Assembly (NCBI RefSeq): GCF_000959365.1
Contig: NZ_CP009556.1
Location: 1,798,001-1,862,000, forward strand
Reading direction: 5' to 3'
Length of the DNA stretch: 64,000 bases
Source: Burkholderia oklahomensis C6786
Lineage (GTDB): Bacteria > Pseudomonadota > Gammaproteobacteria > Burkholderiales > Burkholderiaceae
Shown here: positions 34,284-44,025 of the stretch, in pieces
How the letters are laid out: each line of letters starts with the position of its first letter
How positions within the stretch are numbered: the stretch's first letter is position 1
Translations under genes and position numbers: made by a program
Notes under the pieces: model-generated
Seen by the model: only the letters and a program-made list of their open reading frames with translations
Database searches by the model: none
Told to the model about the DNA's origin: nothing

Positions 34284-35522
34284 CTAGCGGTGCAACGGAA
34301 GCCAGACCGGGATGCCTGGGCCCGGCGTGGTCGGGATGGGATCGCCGAGTATTTCGTCCGTTCTCGGGTCGAAGACGACGACTTGTCCGGAGCCCAGCAT
34401 GCCGAAGCCGATCCAGGCGTTTCCGAGCAACGCGCCGCCGACCGGCGATTTCAGGAACGACAACGATGGCCCCATGTCGGAAATGTAGCCTCGCGTTCCG
34501 TCGTCGCTGAAGGCGACGCCTGTGGTCGAGCCGGCGGTCCTGATCCTCGCGATTATCGTGTCCGTGGCGACGTCGATAGCCAGGACTCCGGAGCCGCCGA
34601 GCAGCGTGACATAGAGTTTCTTGCCGTTCGGCGTGAGCGTCGACGTGAATGGCCACGGATCGGCCGAGCGTTGCGATGTTTCGTCGCCTGTCGGGATCGA
34701 CTTGACGAGCTTCCAGTTCGGCAGATCGATCACGTCGATCGCGTTCACCGCGTCCACGTACAGCTTCTTGCCGTCGCGCGTGAAGGTGAACCAGGCAGGT
34801 AGCGTGCCGCTCGTTTCGATGGGCTTGCGTACGGCCTTGCCGGTTTGGGGATCGAAGGCGCCGAGCGAGCCGTTCGCGAAGCCGACGTATAAATTCCGGT
34901 CCGGCCCTTCGATTGCCGCCACCGGAACATCGTCGAACGTAAGACGCCGGACGACCTCGTCGCTACTGGTGTCGACGACTTCCACACTGTAAGTGCCTTG
35001 AGGCAGATAGATTTCCTTGCCGTCGATCGAGATGGAGGCGCCGAGCGGCACGCTCGTCAGCTTGATCGATTTGATTTTGCCGGTTTTTCTGTCGATGGCC
35101 GTGACCGTCGGTGGAATGAGACCGAAATTGTCGCTATAGATCTTGTTCCCATCCGGCGTCGCGATCAGCACCGTTGGCCGGCTGCCGAGCGGCAGAACCG
35201 GAATGTCGTTGATTGGAATACGCCGGCTGACTTTGGCCGTCCTGGTATCGATGACGGCGATTTGATTGAGATGCGCTTCCGGAAGATATAGCTCGCCTTC
35301 CGGGCCCGGCGAACTGGCGGCGCACGCGAAGGCGGACCAACCGATTACAAGCGGGATCAGCGCGTATCCGATATGGCCGCGGCGTGTACGCTTCCGGGCA
35401 GAGCCGCCGGCGGGCGGCTGCTTGCGCGCGAACGCGCAGAGGGAAAGGAAGAGGCCGTCAAGCCATGAAAATGAGATTCGCGTTGTTCCTTTCTTGTTTT
35501 TAAGCATCACTCGTAGCTTCAT
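34284..35522 (-). CDS. Secreted YncE-like beta-propeller protein
   Basis: 412 residues. After a basic, long N-terminus comes a signal-like helix 'IGYALIPLVIGWSAFACAASS'. The rest is repeated propeller blades: 'ELYLPEAHLNQIAVIDTRT', 'GKEIYLPQGTYSVEVVDTSS', 'RNLYVGFANGSLGAFDPQTGK', 'KKLYVDAVNAIDVIDLP' and 'KKLYVTLLGGSGVLAIDV'. The YVTN-type propeller is extracytoplasmic. No catalytic residues are evident. It lies first in the leftward terpenoid run and has similar base composition; binding of the terpenoid product or redox partner activity are guesses. The true start may be internal (the first 45 residues are unusual). Confidence 0.8.
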   Translation of the reverse strand: MKLRVMLKNKKGTTRISFSWLDGLFLSLCAFARKQPPAGGSARKRTRRGHIGYALIPLVIGWSAFACAASSPGPEGELYLPEAHLNQIAVIDTRTAKVSRRIPINDIPVLPLGSRPTVLIATPDGNKIYSDNFGLIPPTVTAIDRKTGKIKSIKLTSVPLGASISIDGKEIYLPQGTYSVEVVDTSSDEVVRRLTFDDVPVAAIEGPDRNLYVGFANGSLGAFDPQTGKAVRKPIETSGTLPAWFTFTRDGKKLYVDAVNAIDVIDLPNWKLVKSIPTGDETSQRSADPWPFTSTLTPNGKKLYVTLLGGSGVLAIDVATDTIIARIRTAGSTTGVAFSDDGTRGYISDMGPSLSFLKSPVGGALLGNAWIGFGMLGSGQVVVFDPRTDEILGDPIPTTPGPGIPVWLPLHR

Positions 35523-36085
35523 ATTTCACCTGTCGTGTGAAATTCGTAGGACGACCGCGCCTTCTCCCGGGATTTGAGTCGCGGGAGTGTGATAAACGAC
35601 GGGAAAGCTTAGTAATTGCCAATGCCATGGAAACGGTTGCAATTATTATACCGAAGTAAATGTCATCCGATCCAATGGCGGGAATTTTTTTATCTAGTGA
35701 GAAGCTGATAAATTCGAATATCTATATTCGACGTGAAGCGTCGGTATTTGGGTGATCCGGATTAAAATGCGGATTGCTCGAATGTTTATTTATTCGGGTT
35801 GGAGCGTTTTTGTGTTTATGTGAGCGCCGGAGGCGGATCAGTCGGTGATGGTGATCAGCCGTCTCGGCGAACGTGACAATGCAGGCGTGTGACATGAAGC
35901 GCGCGGTGCGCGGCGCGCGACGGCCATGCGCGCACCGGCGCGCACCCCGGCGAATGCCGAACCGGCCGACATCGGGATCGACGCCGCGCCGGTCCGATCG
36001 AACCGGCGCGGCGAGTCGATCCCGCATCATGCGTCGCCGCGCGCAGCTCGCCTTCGAGCAATCCGCTATTCAGGGCTTCGAACGA
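35523..36085. promoter_or_regulatory. AT-rich border of the terpenoid region with a palindromic site
   Basis: This stretch has far more A and T than its right-hand neighbour and no supported gene. At 35714-35731 lies a near-perfect palindrome TCGAATAT-CT-ATATTCGA, an operator-like site upstream of the leftward propeller gene. The low GC fits an acquired segment and possible H-NS-type silencing. Confidence 0.45.
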
Positions 36086-38272
36086 TCACGAAGCCGCGCC
36101 GCGCGCGCCGCTCGTCCGGCTGGAAGCCGCCGCTTCCGTCGCGCCGTTGCGCGGCGTCACGCCGTCGGCCGCGCGGGCTTCCCACCAGTACTTGCCCGCC
36201 CGCAGCTTCGGATCCTGGATCGCCAGATACGTCGTACTCCACAATTGCGCGGCGTTCGCCTCGGTCACGTCGGTGCTGCGCGTGCCGAACGCTTCGGTCT
36301 GGTATTGCCCGTTCGCATACGACCACGACCACATCTCGGTCAAGCGCATGTCCTTCGCGTTTGCGATCACCTGCCAGATCTGCTGCCGCGCCTGCGTGAG
36401 CAGCGTGCGCACGTCGCCCGGCAAATCGGTGCGCGCGAGCTGCCGGTCGAGGCCCGCGACCCACATCGCCTGCTGCCACGACCAGATCACCGTGCCGTGA
36501 TACGCGGAGTTCGTGAAGCGCGGCCACAGCGTCGGGTCCGCGTAGGCCGGATTCGCGATCAGCATGCCGACGTCGGTCACGAGCCCGACCGGGAACGGCC
36601 GCATCACGTCGGTGACGATGCGCGCGAGCAGGTCCGGCGGCGGATTGCCGAACAGCAACACGAAGCCGCCGTCCGAATGCATGATCGGGATCGGGTAGCC
36701 GCGCGCGTCGAGCGCGATCGCGTCGAACTGCAGCGCGGCGTTCGGCACCGTGCCGGCCGGCACGCCCGCCTGCGGCGCGTATGCGGCAAGCTTCGCGCGC
36801 GCGTCGTTCGGCGTGACGGCGACCTGGAAGTACGGCGGCGCGGCGCGCTCCCAGACGGCCGCCGCCGCGCCCGCGTTCGCGAGGACGGCGCGTTGATCGG
36901 CGCTCAGGTACGGATCCAGCAGACCGCGCGCGAGAAAGTTGCTCGTCGCGCGCAACGCGGCCGGCACGAGCGCGACGTTGACGTCGTACGGATAAACGCC
37001 GCCGCCGATGCCGTCGGTGCTGTCGCGCCAGTTGCCGACGATCTCGCCGGGACGCAGCCGGATCAGGTTCGCCGCGAGCGCCTGCTGCGCGAACGGCTGC
37101 GCGGTCTGGACGACGCGCACCAGATTGCTGACGAAGCGGCGGCCGTTCGCGACGCCGTCGCCGCCGGCCTGCGCGAGGTACGCGGCGGCGCGCGCCTGAC
37201 CGCGCGGATCCTCGATCAGCCAGTCTTCCATGATCGGCGCGAGCAGGTAGTCGCCGTCGATCATCTTGTAGTCGTAGGTCGGCGTCGGATCGTTCGGGCG
37301 GCCGTGCTTGAGGTTGTCGATCAGCGCGAATTCGCCGATGCCTTCCTCGTGCGCGACCTTGCCGTCCGGCGACAGGCGGTCGAGCACCGAGCCGAGGCCG
37401 GCTTCGATCACGTCCGGCTGCAGCACGGGCATCAGCATGCGCACCGAGATCAGCGTGTCGCGGCCGAAGTAGGTGTCGTACTGCCAGGAGCCGGCGAGCA
37501 GCTTGTCGTGGAAGCTCAGGAATTCGAACACATCCTGGCTCAGCGGATCGGGGTTCACCGCCGACGTGAACAGATTCGCGCGCGTGATCGGCTGCAGCGG
37601 CGTCTCGCCGCTGAACGCTTCGACGCGCAGGCGCAGCGTCGGCGCGCCGGACGGCGATTGCAGCATGAGCCTGCCGGTGCCGTCGGCGGCCACCGCGCCG
37701 CCGTCGAGCACCGTGACGCGCAACGCGTAGCCCGGCGCGCCGTCGACGCGATTGCGCTGCCACGTCGCGACGTTGTCCGACACGGACGGCTGCGCGACGA
37801 TGTCGGAAGGCACGGTCGCGCCGCCGTTGTAGTCGCGCAGGAAGCGCACGGAGCTCAGCAGCGCCTGCTTGATCGACAGGCTGCTCACGTCGGCCGACAC
37901 GTCGACACCGATCCCGTACAGCGGCCGGCCCGCCGCGTCCTGCGTCGTGACGGGCGCGATCGGCGTGTCCTGGCTCCAGTTGACGGGCTGCGGCGTGTCG
38001 CCGAACCAGAGGCCCGTGCCGCTGTTGCCCGCCGGAAAGACGACGAGGAGGCGCGGCTTCGTCGACGAGCGCATCAGCAGATGCGCGGCGATCTTGTCCT
38101 GCCGATAGAACGCGTTGATCTGCCCGCCGCGATCGAGCCTGAACGCGAGCGCGGACGCGGGCGGATCGCCGCCGCCCGAAATGTCGTCGTGATCGGAACA
38201 GCTCGCGAGAAAGGCAATGAAAAATGCAAACAAATAGGTGAAGACCTTCCTCGTATCGAGACGCGTCTGCAT
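36086..38272 (-). CDS. Large lipoprotein with glycosidase-like (six-hairpin) features
   Basis: 728 residues. The N-terminus has a lipoprotein signal with lipobox 'LASC' at Cys24, so it is exported and lipid-anchored. The body contains 'SWQYDTYFGRDTLISVRMLMPVLQP', 'IIGEFALIDNLKHGR'-like acid-rich blocks, 'GNWRDSTDGIGGGVYPYDVN' and 'WSWQQAMWVAGLDRQL', which recall alpha/alpha six-hairpin glycosidases (glucoamylase/amylo-glucosidase type) with aromatic and acidic active-site residues. I cannot assign the sugar. ATG 38272 has GGAGGAG upstream. Monocistronic, high GC. Confidence 0.7.
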   Translation of the reverse strand: MQTRLDTRKVFTYLFAFFIAFLASCSDHDDISGGGDPPASALAFRLDRGGQINAFYRQDKIAAHLLMRSSTKPRLLVVFPAGNSGTGLWFGDTPQPVNWSQDTPIAPVTTQDAAGRPLYGIGVDVSADVSSLSIKQALLSSVRFLRDYNGGATVPSDIVAQPSVSDNVATWQRNRVDGAPGYALRVTVLDGGAVAADGTGRLMLQSPSGAPTLRLRVEAFSGETPLQPITRANLFTSAVNPDPLSQDVFEFLSFHDKLLAGSWQYDTYFGRDTLISVRMLMPVLQPDVIEAGLGSVLDRLSPDGKVAHEEGIGEFALIDNLKHGRPNDPTPTYDYKMIDGDYLLAPIMEDWLIEDPRGQARAAAYLAQAGGDGVANGRRFVSNLVRVVQTAQPFAQQALAANLIRLRPGEIVGNWRDSTDGIGGGVYPYDVNVALVPAALRATSNFLARGLLDPYLSADQRAVLANAGAAAAVWERAAPPYFQVAVTPNDARAKLAAYAPQAGVPAGTVPNAALQFDAIALDARGYPIPIMHSDGGFVLLFGNPPPDLLARIVTDVMRPFPVGLVTDVGMLIANPAYADPTLWPRFTNSAYHGTVIWSWQQAMWVAGLDRQLARTDLPGDVRTLLTQARQQIWQVIANAKDMRLTEMWSWSYANGQYQTEAFGTRSTDVTEANAAQLWSTTYLAIQDPKLRAGKYWWEARAADGVTPRNGATEAAASSRTSGARGAAS

Positions 38273-39072
38273 ATCTCCTCCATTTGCTCGTGGGCAAGTG
38301 AAATTGTGTCGATATGTCCGATGACGAGACGTCGCCGGACACGCGAAAGCACGGCTGAATGACGCTTGAAACGGGATGCCTTGTGCGAGACGGCCGGATT
38401 CGCTCTGTCGCGCGGGATGCGGAATGCGGGCGGACGCAGCAACGTGCGGTTGCCGTGCGCGCGTGGCGCGCGTAGCCGGAGCCGCTCGGGCCGGCGGAGC
38501 CGATGCTGCGGCCGCCGATCGCGAGCCGGGCGGGATGCGGATGGGGCGCGGCGCGTCGATGCGCGTCGAGCCGTCCGAGGGCGACGCGAGCCTATCGCGC
38601 CTCGGCGCAAACATTCGGACTTCGGCTACGTCGCGTGCCGCGCGCTCGCTTCCACACGTAGGCGTGGGACGTCAGCACGATTGCATGCTAAACCAATCGT
38701 CACATGATTGGGGCGGGAATGCGGATCGCCATGAGCGTTGCCGATACGAATTATCGTTAATGATTCTAAAAATAATTGAATTGATAATCCTGATTCAATA
38801 ATCGATCGGGTCGTTCGCGCTCGATTCGCGAAAGGATGTTTCCGTGAGGATGGCGTACTGCTCTGATTGCCTTTGACGAGTATCGATATATCAATCGCCT
38901 GCTGCATTCTTGCGATGCGATTTGCCATCCGGCCGCTCGTCCGGCTATCCGTCGCGTACAGGCGTCAGGCGCCCGTCGTGACGAGCGAGATGGGCCAGGC
39001 GTTCGCTTATCCGGACCGTTCGATGCGACAGGGCGGCCAGGTCTTTTTTGGCCGGGCGGCCCCGTCGGCGCT
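38273..39072. other. Intergenic stretch, partly AT-rich, without a supported gene
   Basis: About 800 nt upstream of the lipoprotein gene and downstream of the permease gene. The right half (38740-38900) is AT-rich. Open frames here have no family character. The lipoprotein promoter should be near 38273-38400. Confidence 0.45.
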
Positions 39073-40461
39073 TCATTTCTTCTCCGGCAGGAACCAGTTC
39101 ATCACGAGCGCGCAGATGCCGCCCGTGGCGACGCCCGATTCCAGCACGTTCTTGAGCGCGTGCGGCAGGCTGGTCAGGATCTCCGGCACCTGGGACACGC
39201 CGAGGCCCAGCGCCAGGGAGACGGCGATGATCAGCAGCGCGCGGCGGTCCAGCCGGATGCCCGCGAGGATGTTGATGCCGGAAGCGGCCACCGCGCCGAA
39301 CATCACCATCGCGGCGCCGCCCAGCACGGGCTCGGGCACGGCTTGCAGCACGCCCGCGACGGGAGGGAACAGGCCCAGCAGGACGAGCATGCCCGCGATC
39401 CAGATGCCCACATGGCGGCTGGCGATGCCGGTGAGCTGGATCACGCCGTTGTTCTGGGCGAAGACGGAGCTGGGGAAGGTGTTGAAGACGCCGGCCAGCA
39501 GCGAGTTGGCGCCGTTGACGAGCACGCCGCCCTTGATGCGCCGCATCCACAATGGACCTTCGACGGGCTGCTTCGAGATCTTGCTGGTGGCCGTGACGTC
39601 GCCGATGGCTTCGAGCGAGGTGACCAGGTAGATGATCAGCATGGGCACGAAGAGCGACCACGAGAAACCGATGCCGAAGTGCAGCGGCGCGGGGATCTGG
39701 AACAGCGCGGCTTCGCGCGCGCCGGTGAAGTCCAGACGGCCCATGGCGGCGGCCGCGAGATAGCCGATCGCCAGCGCGATGACGAGCGCGGTGCTGCGCA
39801 CCCAGACGACGGGCACCCGGTTGAGCAGGATGATGGTGCCCAGGACGAGGCCGGAGAGGGTCAGGTTTTCGGCGCTGGCGAAGCTGCCCTTGGCCATCGC
39901 GCCGTAGCCGCCGCCCATGCTGACGAGGCCGACCTTGATGAGGGTGAGGCCGATCAGCAGGACCACGATGCCGGTGACCAGCGGGGTGATGAGGCGCTTG
40001 ACGAAGGGCAGGATGCGGGAAACGCCCATCTCGACGAAGGAACCGGCGATGACGACGCCGAAGATCGCGGCCATCACGGTTTCGACCGGCGCGCCTTGCT
40101 TGACCATCAGGCTGCCGCCGGCGATGAGCGGGCCGACGAAGTTGAAGCTCGTGCCCTGGACGATGAGCAGGCCGGCGCCCAGCGGGCCGACGCGTCTGCA
40201 CTGGACGAAGGTCGCGATGCCCGAGATCACCAGCGACATCGACACGATCAGCGTCGTATCGCGGCTGGGCACGCCCAGGGCCTGGCAGATCAGCAGGCCG
40301 GGCGTGACGATGGGCACCAGGATGGCCAGCAGATGTTGCAGGGCGGCGATGAAGGCGACCGCCGGGGCGGGCCGGTCGTCGGGGCCGTAGACGAGGTCTT
40401 GCGCGGATTCGGCGTCGTCGGCGCCGCGGGAAGCGGGTTGGGCGAGAGGGGCGGGTTGCAT
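39073..40461 (-). CDS. NCS2-family nucleobase permease (xanthine/uracil type)
   Basis: 462 residues, 12-14 helices. The family signature 'QNNGVIQLTGIASR' is intact (about 325-338). The proton-linked regions 'QGTSFNFVGPLIAGG' and 'YLVTSLEAIGDVTATS' match the XanQ/UapA group, in which the Glu in the latter is essential. It imports xanthine or uric acid, driven by protons; uracil is less likely from the motif. ATG start at 40461. No purine catabolic gene is adjacent. Confidence 0.9.
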   Translation of the reverse strand: MQPAPLAQPASRGADDAESAQDLVYGPDDRPAPAVAFIAALQHLLAILVPIVTPGLLICQALGVPSRDTTLIVSMSLVISGIATFVQCRRVGPLGAGLLIVQGTSFNFVGPLIAGGSLMVKQGAPVETVMAAIFGVVIAGSFVEMGVSRILPFVKRLITPLVTGIVVLLIGLTLIKVGLVSMGGGYGAMAKGSFASAENLTLSGLVLGTIILLNRVPVVWVRSTALVIALAIGYLAAAAMGRLDFTGAREAALFQIPAPLHFGIGFSWSLFVPMLIIYLVTSLEAIGDVTATSKISKQPVEGPLWMRRIKGGVLVNGANSLLAGVFNTFPSSVFAQNNGVIQLTGIASRHVGIWIAGMLVLLGLFPPVAGVLQAVPEPVLGGAAMVMFGAVAASGINILAGIRLDRRALLIIAVSLALGLGVSQVPEILTSLPHALKNVLESGVATGGICALVMNWFLPEKK

Positions 40462-41241
40462 GGCGGAAGGGCCGGTCCAGGTGGAAAGTGCGGGATTTTA
40501 ACGGGAAGGCTCCGCCTGCGCCCGGCAAGGCCGCCGGTTGGCCGTCCGCGCTCGCGCCGCGCGGGCGCCGAAGCAATGGAACGATTGGCTCGCATGTCAC
40601 GAGCCAGAAATCACAGTCCGGTTATCACGGGACGACAGGATGGAATGTCCGAATCAGCAGAATGTTGTACAAAACGCACGCTCCCGTTGATCTGACATTA
40701 CGCCTACGATTTTTTCGGTTAGATTTCCGCGCGACTGGCCTGTATCACGACGCGAACGATGAAGAGAGAGCCGTCGGCCGCGTCGATGTCGACGTTGACG
40801 AGCGGTTTCCGCGTGCGCGCAACGCATCCCGTCCGAGATCGCGCGTCGTCCGCGGATGCGACGATTGCCGCAGCGCGCCCGCGCAGCGAAAAACCTCGAT
40901 CGGCGTCCTGACGTTGCTGCTTTGACGGCGACCTCCGGGGAAATCGCCGCGCCCGATCCGGCGCATCCGCCGTTCGACTAGACCCGCGTTCCGATTGCGC
41001 AGCCGGCGCCGCAGCGCGATGCGCGCACCGCAGCCGGCGACCCGCCGTGCGTCGGCGGGACGGCGCGCCCGATCGAGCATGACTCGTCGTCGGGCAACGC
41101 ACCGTCCAAGCCGGGCAGCTTCAATGAGCGCCTTACCGCTTTGCAGTTCCAGGCCGGCACGTCGTGCCGGCCTGTCGTCGTACCGGCCGGGATAGAGAGA
41201 TTCCGGCCCGATTCACTTCAACAAGAAAGAGGAAAAAAGGA
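40462..41241. other. Intergenic stretch without a supported gene
   Basis: 780 nt between the divergent permease and small lipoprotein genes. Frames on both strands are Arg-rich shadows with no start signals. Promoters for both neighbours must lie here. No repeat or RNA structure noted. Confidence 0.45.
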
Positions 41242-42105
41242 ATGCAATACGTTGTACGGGGTAAAGGCGCGAGCCTGACGAAGACGCTGGCCGCGATGCT
41301 GTTTGCTGCGATCGGCCTGAGCGCGTGCGGCGGCGGCGATGACGGCGGCGGCGCGTCGAGCAACGCGTCGGCGGGCGGCACCGCCGCCGTGCCCGCGCCC
41401 GCGCAGTCACGGGTCAAGATCGAAGGTCAGTCGCAGTCGGTGCTCGCCGCGAACGGTTATCTGCAGATCGTGTTTCCGCCCGTCGCATCGTCGAACTACG
41501 GCTCGCTCGTCGGCGATTCCGTCTACGGCCGGATCGAAGAGGCGTCGCTCAAGCAGGACGCGCCCGGCGTCTACACGAAGTTCTCCGAAATGGCCACGCT
41601 CGTCGCCGGCACCGTGACCGATCTCGCGGGCAACGGCCAGTTCGCGATCGGCCGCTGGACGAACGGCAACGACTCGCGCGGCAACACGTACAACGCGAAC
41701 CAGGGCCGCCTGTGGGCGCTCGGCACGCCGGTCAGCGTGGCGCTCGCGGCGAACCAGTCGCTCACGTGCTCGCTCGCCGCCGCCACGCGTCCGTTCGCGG
41801 TCGACGGCAACACGGCGCCCGGCGCGCTGACGGGCGCGAGCGCGAAGGTCTATCCGAACCCCGCGATGCCGACGTCGGTCGTCTACGACCTGACGTTCCA
41901 GTATTCGATCGGCAGCGACACGCCGCGGAACGTGACGCTCGCCGCGCTGCCGGTCGGTCTGGGGATGAGCCGCGTCAACCAGTACCAGGTGATGAGCCAG
42001 TTCGGCGGCGCGGATGCCGCGAAGCCGTATCTGCTCGTTGCCTATACCGTGCAGGCGCCGACGGCCGGCGCGATCGCCGGGGTCGCGGCGCTGTCGTGCA
42101 GCTGA
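41242..42105 (+). CDS. Small secreted lipoprotein of unknown function
   Basis: 287 residues. A signal peptide with lipobox 'LSAC' (Cys29) is followed by a Gly/Asp/Ser linker and a beta-rich domain ('GYLQIVFPPVASSNYG', 'GQFAIGRWTNGNDSRGNTYN', 'YDLTFQYSIGSD'). The C-terminus is 'AALSCS', with a paired Cys near 'SLTCSLAAAT', so a disulphide is possible. I recognise no family. ATG 41242 has GGAAAAAAGG upstream. It stands alone and is convergent with nasS. Confidence 0.7.
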   Translation: MQYVVRGKGASLTKTLAAMLFAAIGLSACGGGDDGGGASSNASAGGTAAVPAPAQSRVKIEGQSQSVLAANGYLQIVFPPVASSNYGSLVGDSVYGRIEEASLKQDAPGVYTKFSEMATLVAGTVTDLAGNGQFAIGRWTNGNDSRGNTYNANQGRLWALGTPVSVALAANQSLTCSLAAATRPFAVDGNTAPGALTGASAKVYPNPAMPTSVVYDLTFQYSIGSDTPRNVTLAALPVGLGMSRVNQYQVMSQFGGADAAKPYLLVAYTVQAPTAGAIAGVAALSCS

Positions 42106-42118
42106 TCGGCTGAGCCGT

Positions 42119-42142
42119 CGCGAGGGGCCCGGGCCCTTCGCG
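42119..42142. terminator. Perfect inverted repeat between convergent genes
   Basis: CGCGAGGGGCCC is followed directly by GGGCCCTTCGCG: a 12-bp arm on each side with a single G-T pair and practically no loop. It sits 13 nt after the lipoprotein stop and before the end of nasS. There is no T-run, so it may be a bidirectional stabiliser rather than a strong terminator. Confidence 0.45.
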
Positions 42143-42248
42143 GCGCGCATCGAGGCGCGCGCGAGCGCATCGTCGACATGGCGATCGGCTCGCGCGCGCC
42201 GGGCAACGTCGCGTGATCGGCGATCGGCCGCGTGACAGAAGCCGCGCG

Positions 42249-43310
42249 TCAATCGTCGCGCCTCGCCCCCGCCAGCGCCGCCGCCTCGTCATAGATCGCC
42301 GTCTGCGCGACACCGCGCGCCACCGCCGCATCGTCGGCGTCCCCGCTCAACATCCCCCAGCGCCGATATTGCGACAGGAACCACATCCCATCGCTCGCGG
42401 CCGGCCGATTCACCGTTCCGTGCTCGTAGAACTTGATCGGCGCGGGCGGCTGCGCAAACGGCCCCGCGCCGTAGTCGCCGAGCAGCCGCGGCGCGATCTG
42501 CCCGACCGGCACGCCGATCGCGTCCGGCTCCGCCAGCCATGCGGCCGCCTTCATTCGGTGGTCCGCGTCGTCGAGCCATTCGCACGCATCGAGCAGCGTG
42601 CGCACCAGCAGGCGCGCCGTATTCGGATACAGCGCGACGAACTCGCGCCGGCACGCGAGCGCCTTTTCCGGATGGTCGGGCCAGACTTCGCTCGTCGCCG
42701 CGACCGTCCTGCCCGCGCCGCACGCCTCGGCGGCGGCGTTCCACGGCTCGCCGACGCACAGCCCGTCGAGCTCGCCCGCCGCGAGCGCGCCGACCATCTC
42801 CGGCGGCGGAATCACGACGCTGCGGATGTCGCGCAGCGGATCGACGCCGCGCGATGCGAGCCAGTGATACAGCCACATCGCGTGCGTGCCGGTCGGGAAC
42901 GTCTGCGCGAACACGGGGCGCCGGCCGAGCGTCGCGAGCGCGGCCTTCAGGTCGCCCGACGCGCGGTAGGCGTCGGCGAGCCGGTTCGAGAACGTGATCG
43001 CCTGGCCGTTGCGGTTCAGCACCATCGGCACCGCCATGTCGGCGCGCGGCCCGCCGATGCCGAGCTGCACGCCGTAGACGAGCCCGTACAGCGCGTGCGC
43101 GGCGTCGAGCTCGCCCGACAGCAGCTTGTCGCGGATGCTCGCCCACGACGGCTGCCGGCACAGCTCGAGCGTCAAGCCGTAGCGTGCGCCGAGCCCGAGC
43201 CGCTGCGCGGCGACGAGCGGCGCGGCGTCGCTCAGCGCGACGAAGCCGATGCGCAGATGGCGGCGTTCCGGTGCGTCGAGAGTCGCTGTGTTCATGCGTG
43301 CTGTGTTCAT
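42249..43310 (-). CDS. nasS: NasS nitrate/nitrite sensor
   Basis: About 353 residues, related to NrtA/CmpA periplasmic nitrate-binding proteins but without a signal peptide, so cytoplasmic. The fold starts 'LRIGFVALSDAAPLVAAQ', and carries 'TFPTGTHAMWLYHWLASRG' and 'VGEPWNAAA', the ligand-cleft blocks of nitrate-binding relatives. In known systems NasS holds the antiterminator NasT inactive until nitrate or nitrite binds. It follows nasT in the same direction. ATG 43310 was chosen; ATG 43295 and TTG 43331 (which overlaps the nasT stop) are possible. The DNA near the start has a direct repeat 'atgaacacagc'. Confidence 0.88.
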   Translation of the reverse strand: MNTARMNTATLDAPERRHLRIGFVALSDAAPLVAAQRLGLGARYGLTLELCRQPSWASIRDKLLSGELDAAHALYGLVYGVQLGIGGPRADMAVPMVLNRNGQAITFSNRLADAYRASGDLKAALATLGRRPVFAQTFPTGTHAMWLYHWLASRGVDPLRDIRSVVIPPPEMVGALAAGELDGLCVGEPWNAAAEACGAGRTVAATSEVWPDHPEKALACRREFVALYPNTARLLVRTLLDACEWLDDADHRMKAAAWLAEPDAIGVPVGQIAPRLLGDYGAGPFAQPPAPIKFYEHGTVNRPAASDGMWFLSQYRRWGMLSGDADDAAVARGVAQTAIYDEAAALAGARRDD

Positions 43311-43327
43311 GCGTATTGCACCTTCGA

Positions 43328-43924
43328 TCAAGATTGCGTGTGCGCCGTGAGCAGCCGGCGGGCGGCCTCGACGATCCGGATGCCCTGATCCATCGCGCTG
43401 CGGCGCAGCGTCGCGTACGCGTCCTGTTCGGACAGCTTGCGGCGGTCCATCAGCATGCGCTTCGCGCGGTCGATCAGCTTGCGGTCGGCGAGCTCGCTCT
43501 CGACTTCGGCGAGCCGCTGGCGCAACTGCTCGTCGTGCGAGAAGCGCGCGAGCGCGACTTCGAGGATCGGCGCGAGCCGCTCGGCGGACAGCCCCTCGAT
43601 CAGATACGCGCTCACGCCCGCGCCGACCGCCGCGCGGATCAACTGCTGGTCGGCGTCGTGGCTGAACATCAGCACGGGGCGCGGCGCGGTCGCGTTCATC
43701 ACCGCGAGCTGCTCGAGCGTGTCGCGCGACGGCGATTCGGTGTCGATGATCACGACGTCCGGCCGCTGCTCCTCGACGGCCGCGGGCAGCCGCGCGGGCG
43801 TCGCGACCTCGTCGAGCATCTCGTAGCCGAGGCGCGCGAGCGTGTCGCGCAGCTCGCCGATCGGCTTGTCGGTGTCGGTGACGAGCAGCACGCGCAGCTT
43901 GGAGGGTTGGTCGGTCGATCCCAT
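43328..43924 (-). CDS. nasT: NasT ANTAR-domain antiterminator
   Basis: 198 residues. The N-terminal pseudo-receiver domain reads 'KLRVLLVTDTDKPIGELRDTLARLG' and 'DVVIIDTESPSRDTLEQL'; the acidic pocket is partly kept. The C-terminal ANTAR RNA-binding domain ('DRKLIDRAKRMLMDRRKLSEQDAYATLRRSAMDQ' region) is complete with the conserved Ala/Arg/Met pattern. It binds leader RNAs with two small hairpins and stops terminator formation; two such leaders are visible at 44886-45019 and 45471-45593. It precedes nasS. Confidence 0.93.
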   Translation of the reverse strand: MGSTDQPSKLRVLLVTDTDKPIGELRDTLARLGYEMLDEVATPARLPAAVEEQRPDVVIIDTESPSRDTLEQLAVMNATAPRPVLMFSHDADQQLIRAAVGAGVSAYLIEGLSAERLAPILEVALARFSHDEQLRQRLAEVESELADRKLIDRAKRMLMDRRKLSEQDAYATLRRSAMDQGIRIVEAARRLLTAHTQS

Positions 43925-44025
43925 GTGTCAGACGGAAGAGGCGGGCGCGTCGCAGCGGCGCTCGCCCATGCCATTGTTTCTACCATACGCGCGCGGACGC
44001 GGCGCGCCGCGCCAGCCCGCGCCGA

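Noticed and set aside
40745..41080. Possible small gene in the gap between permease and lipoprotein genes
   Set aside because: Arg-rich product, no ribosome site, no family, overlapping frames equally open.
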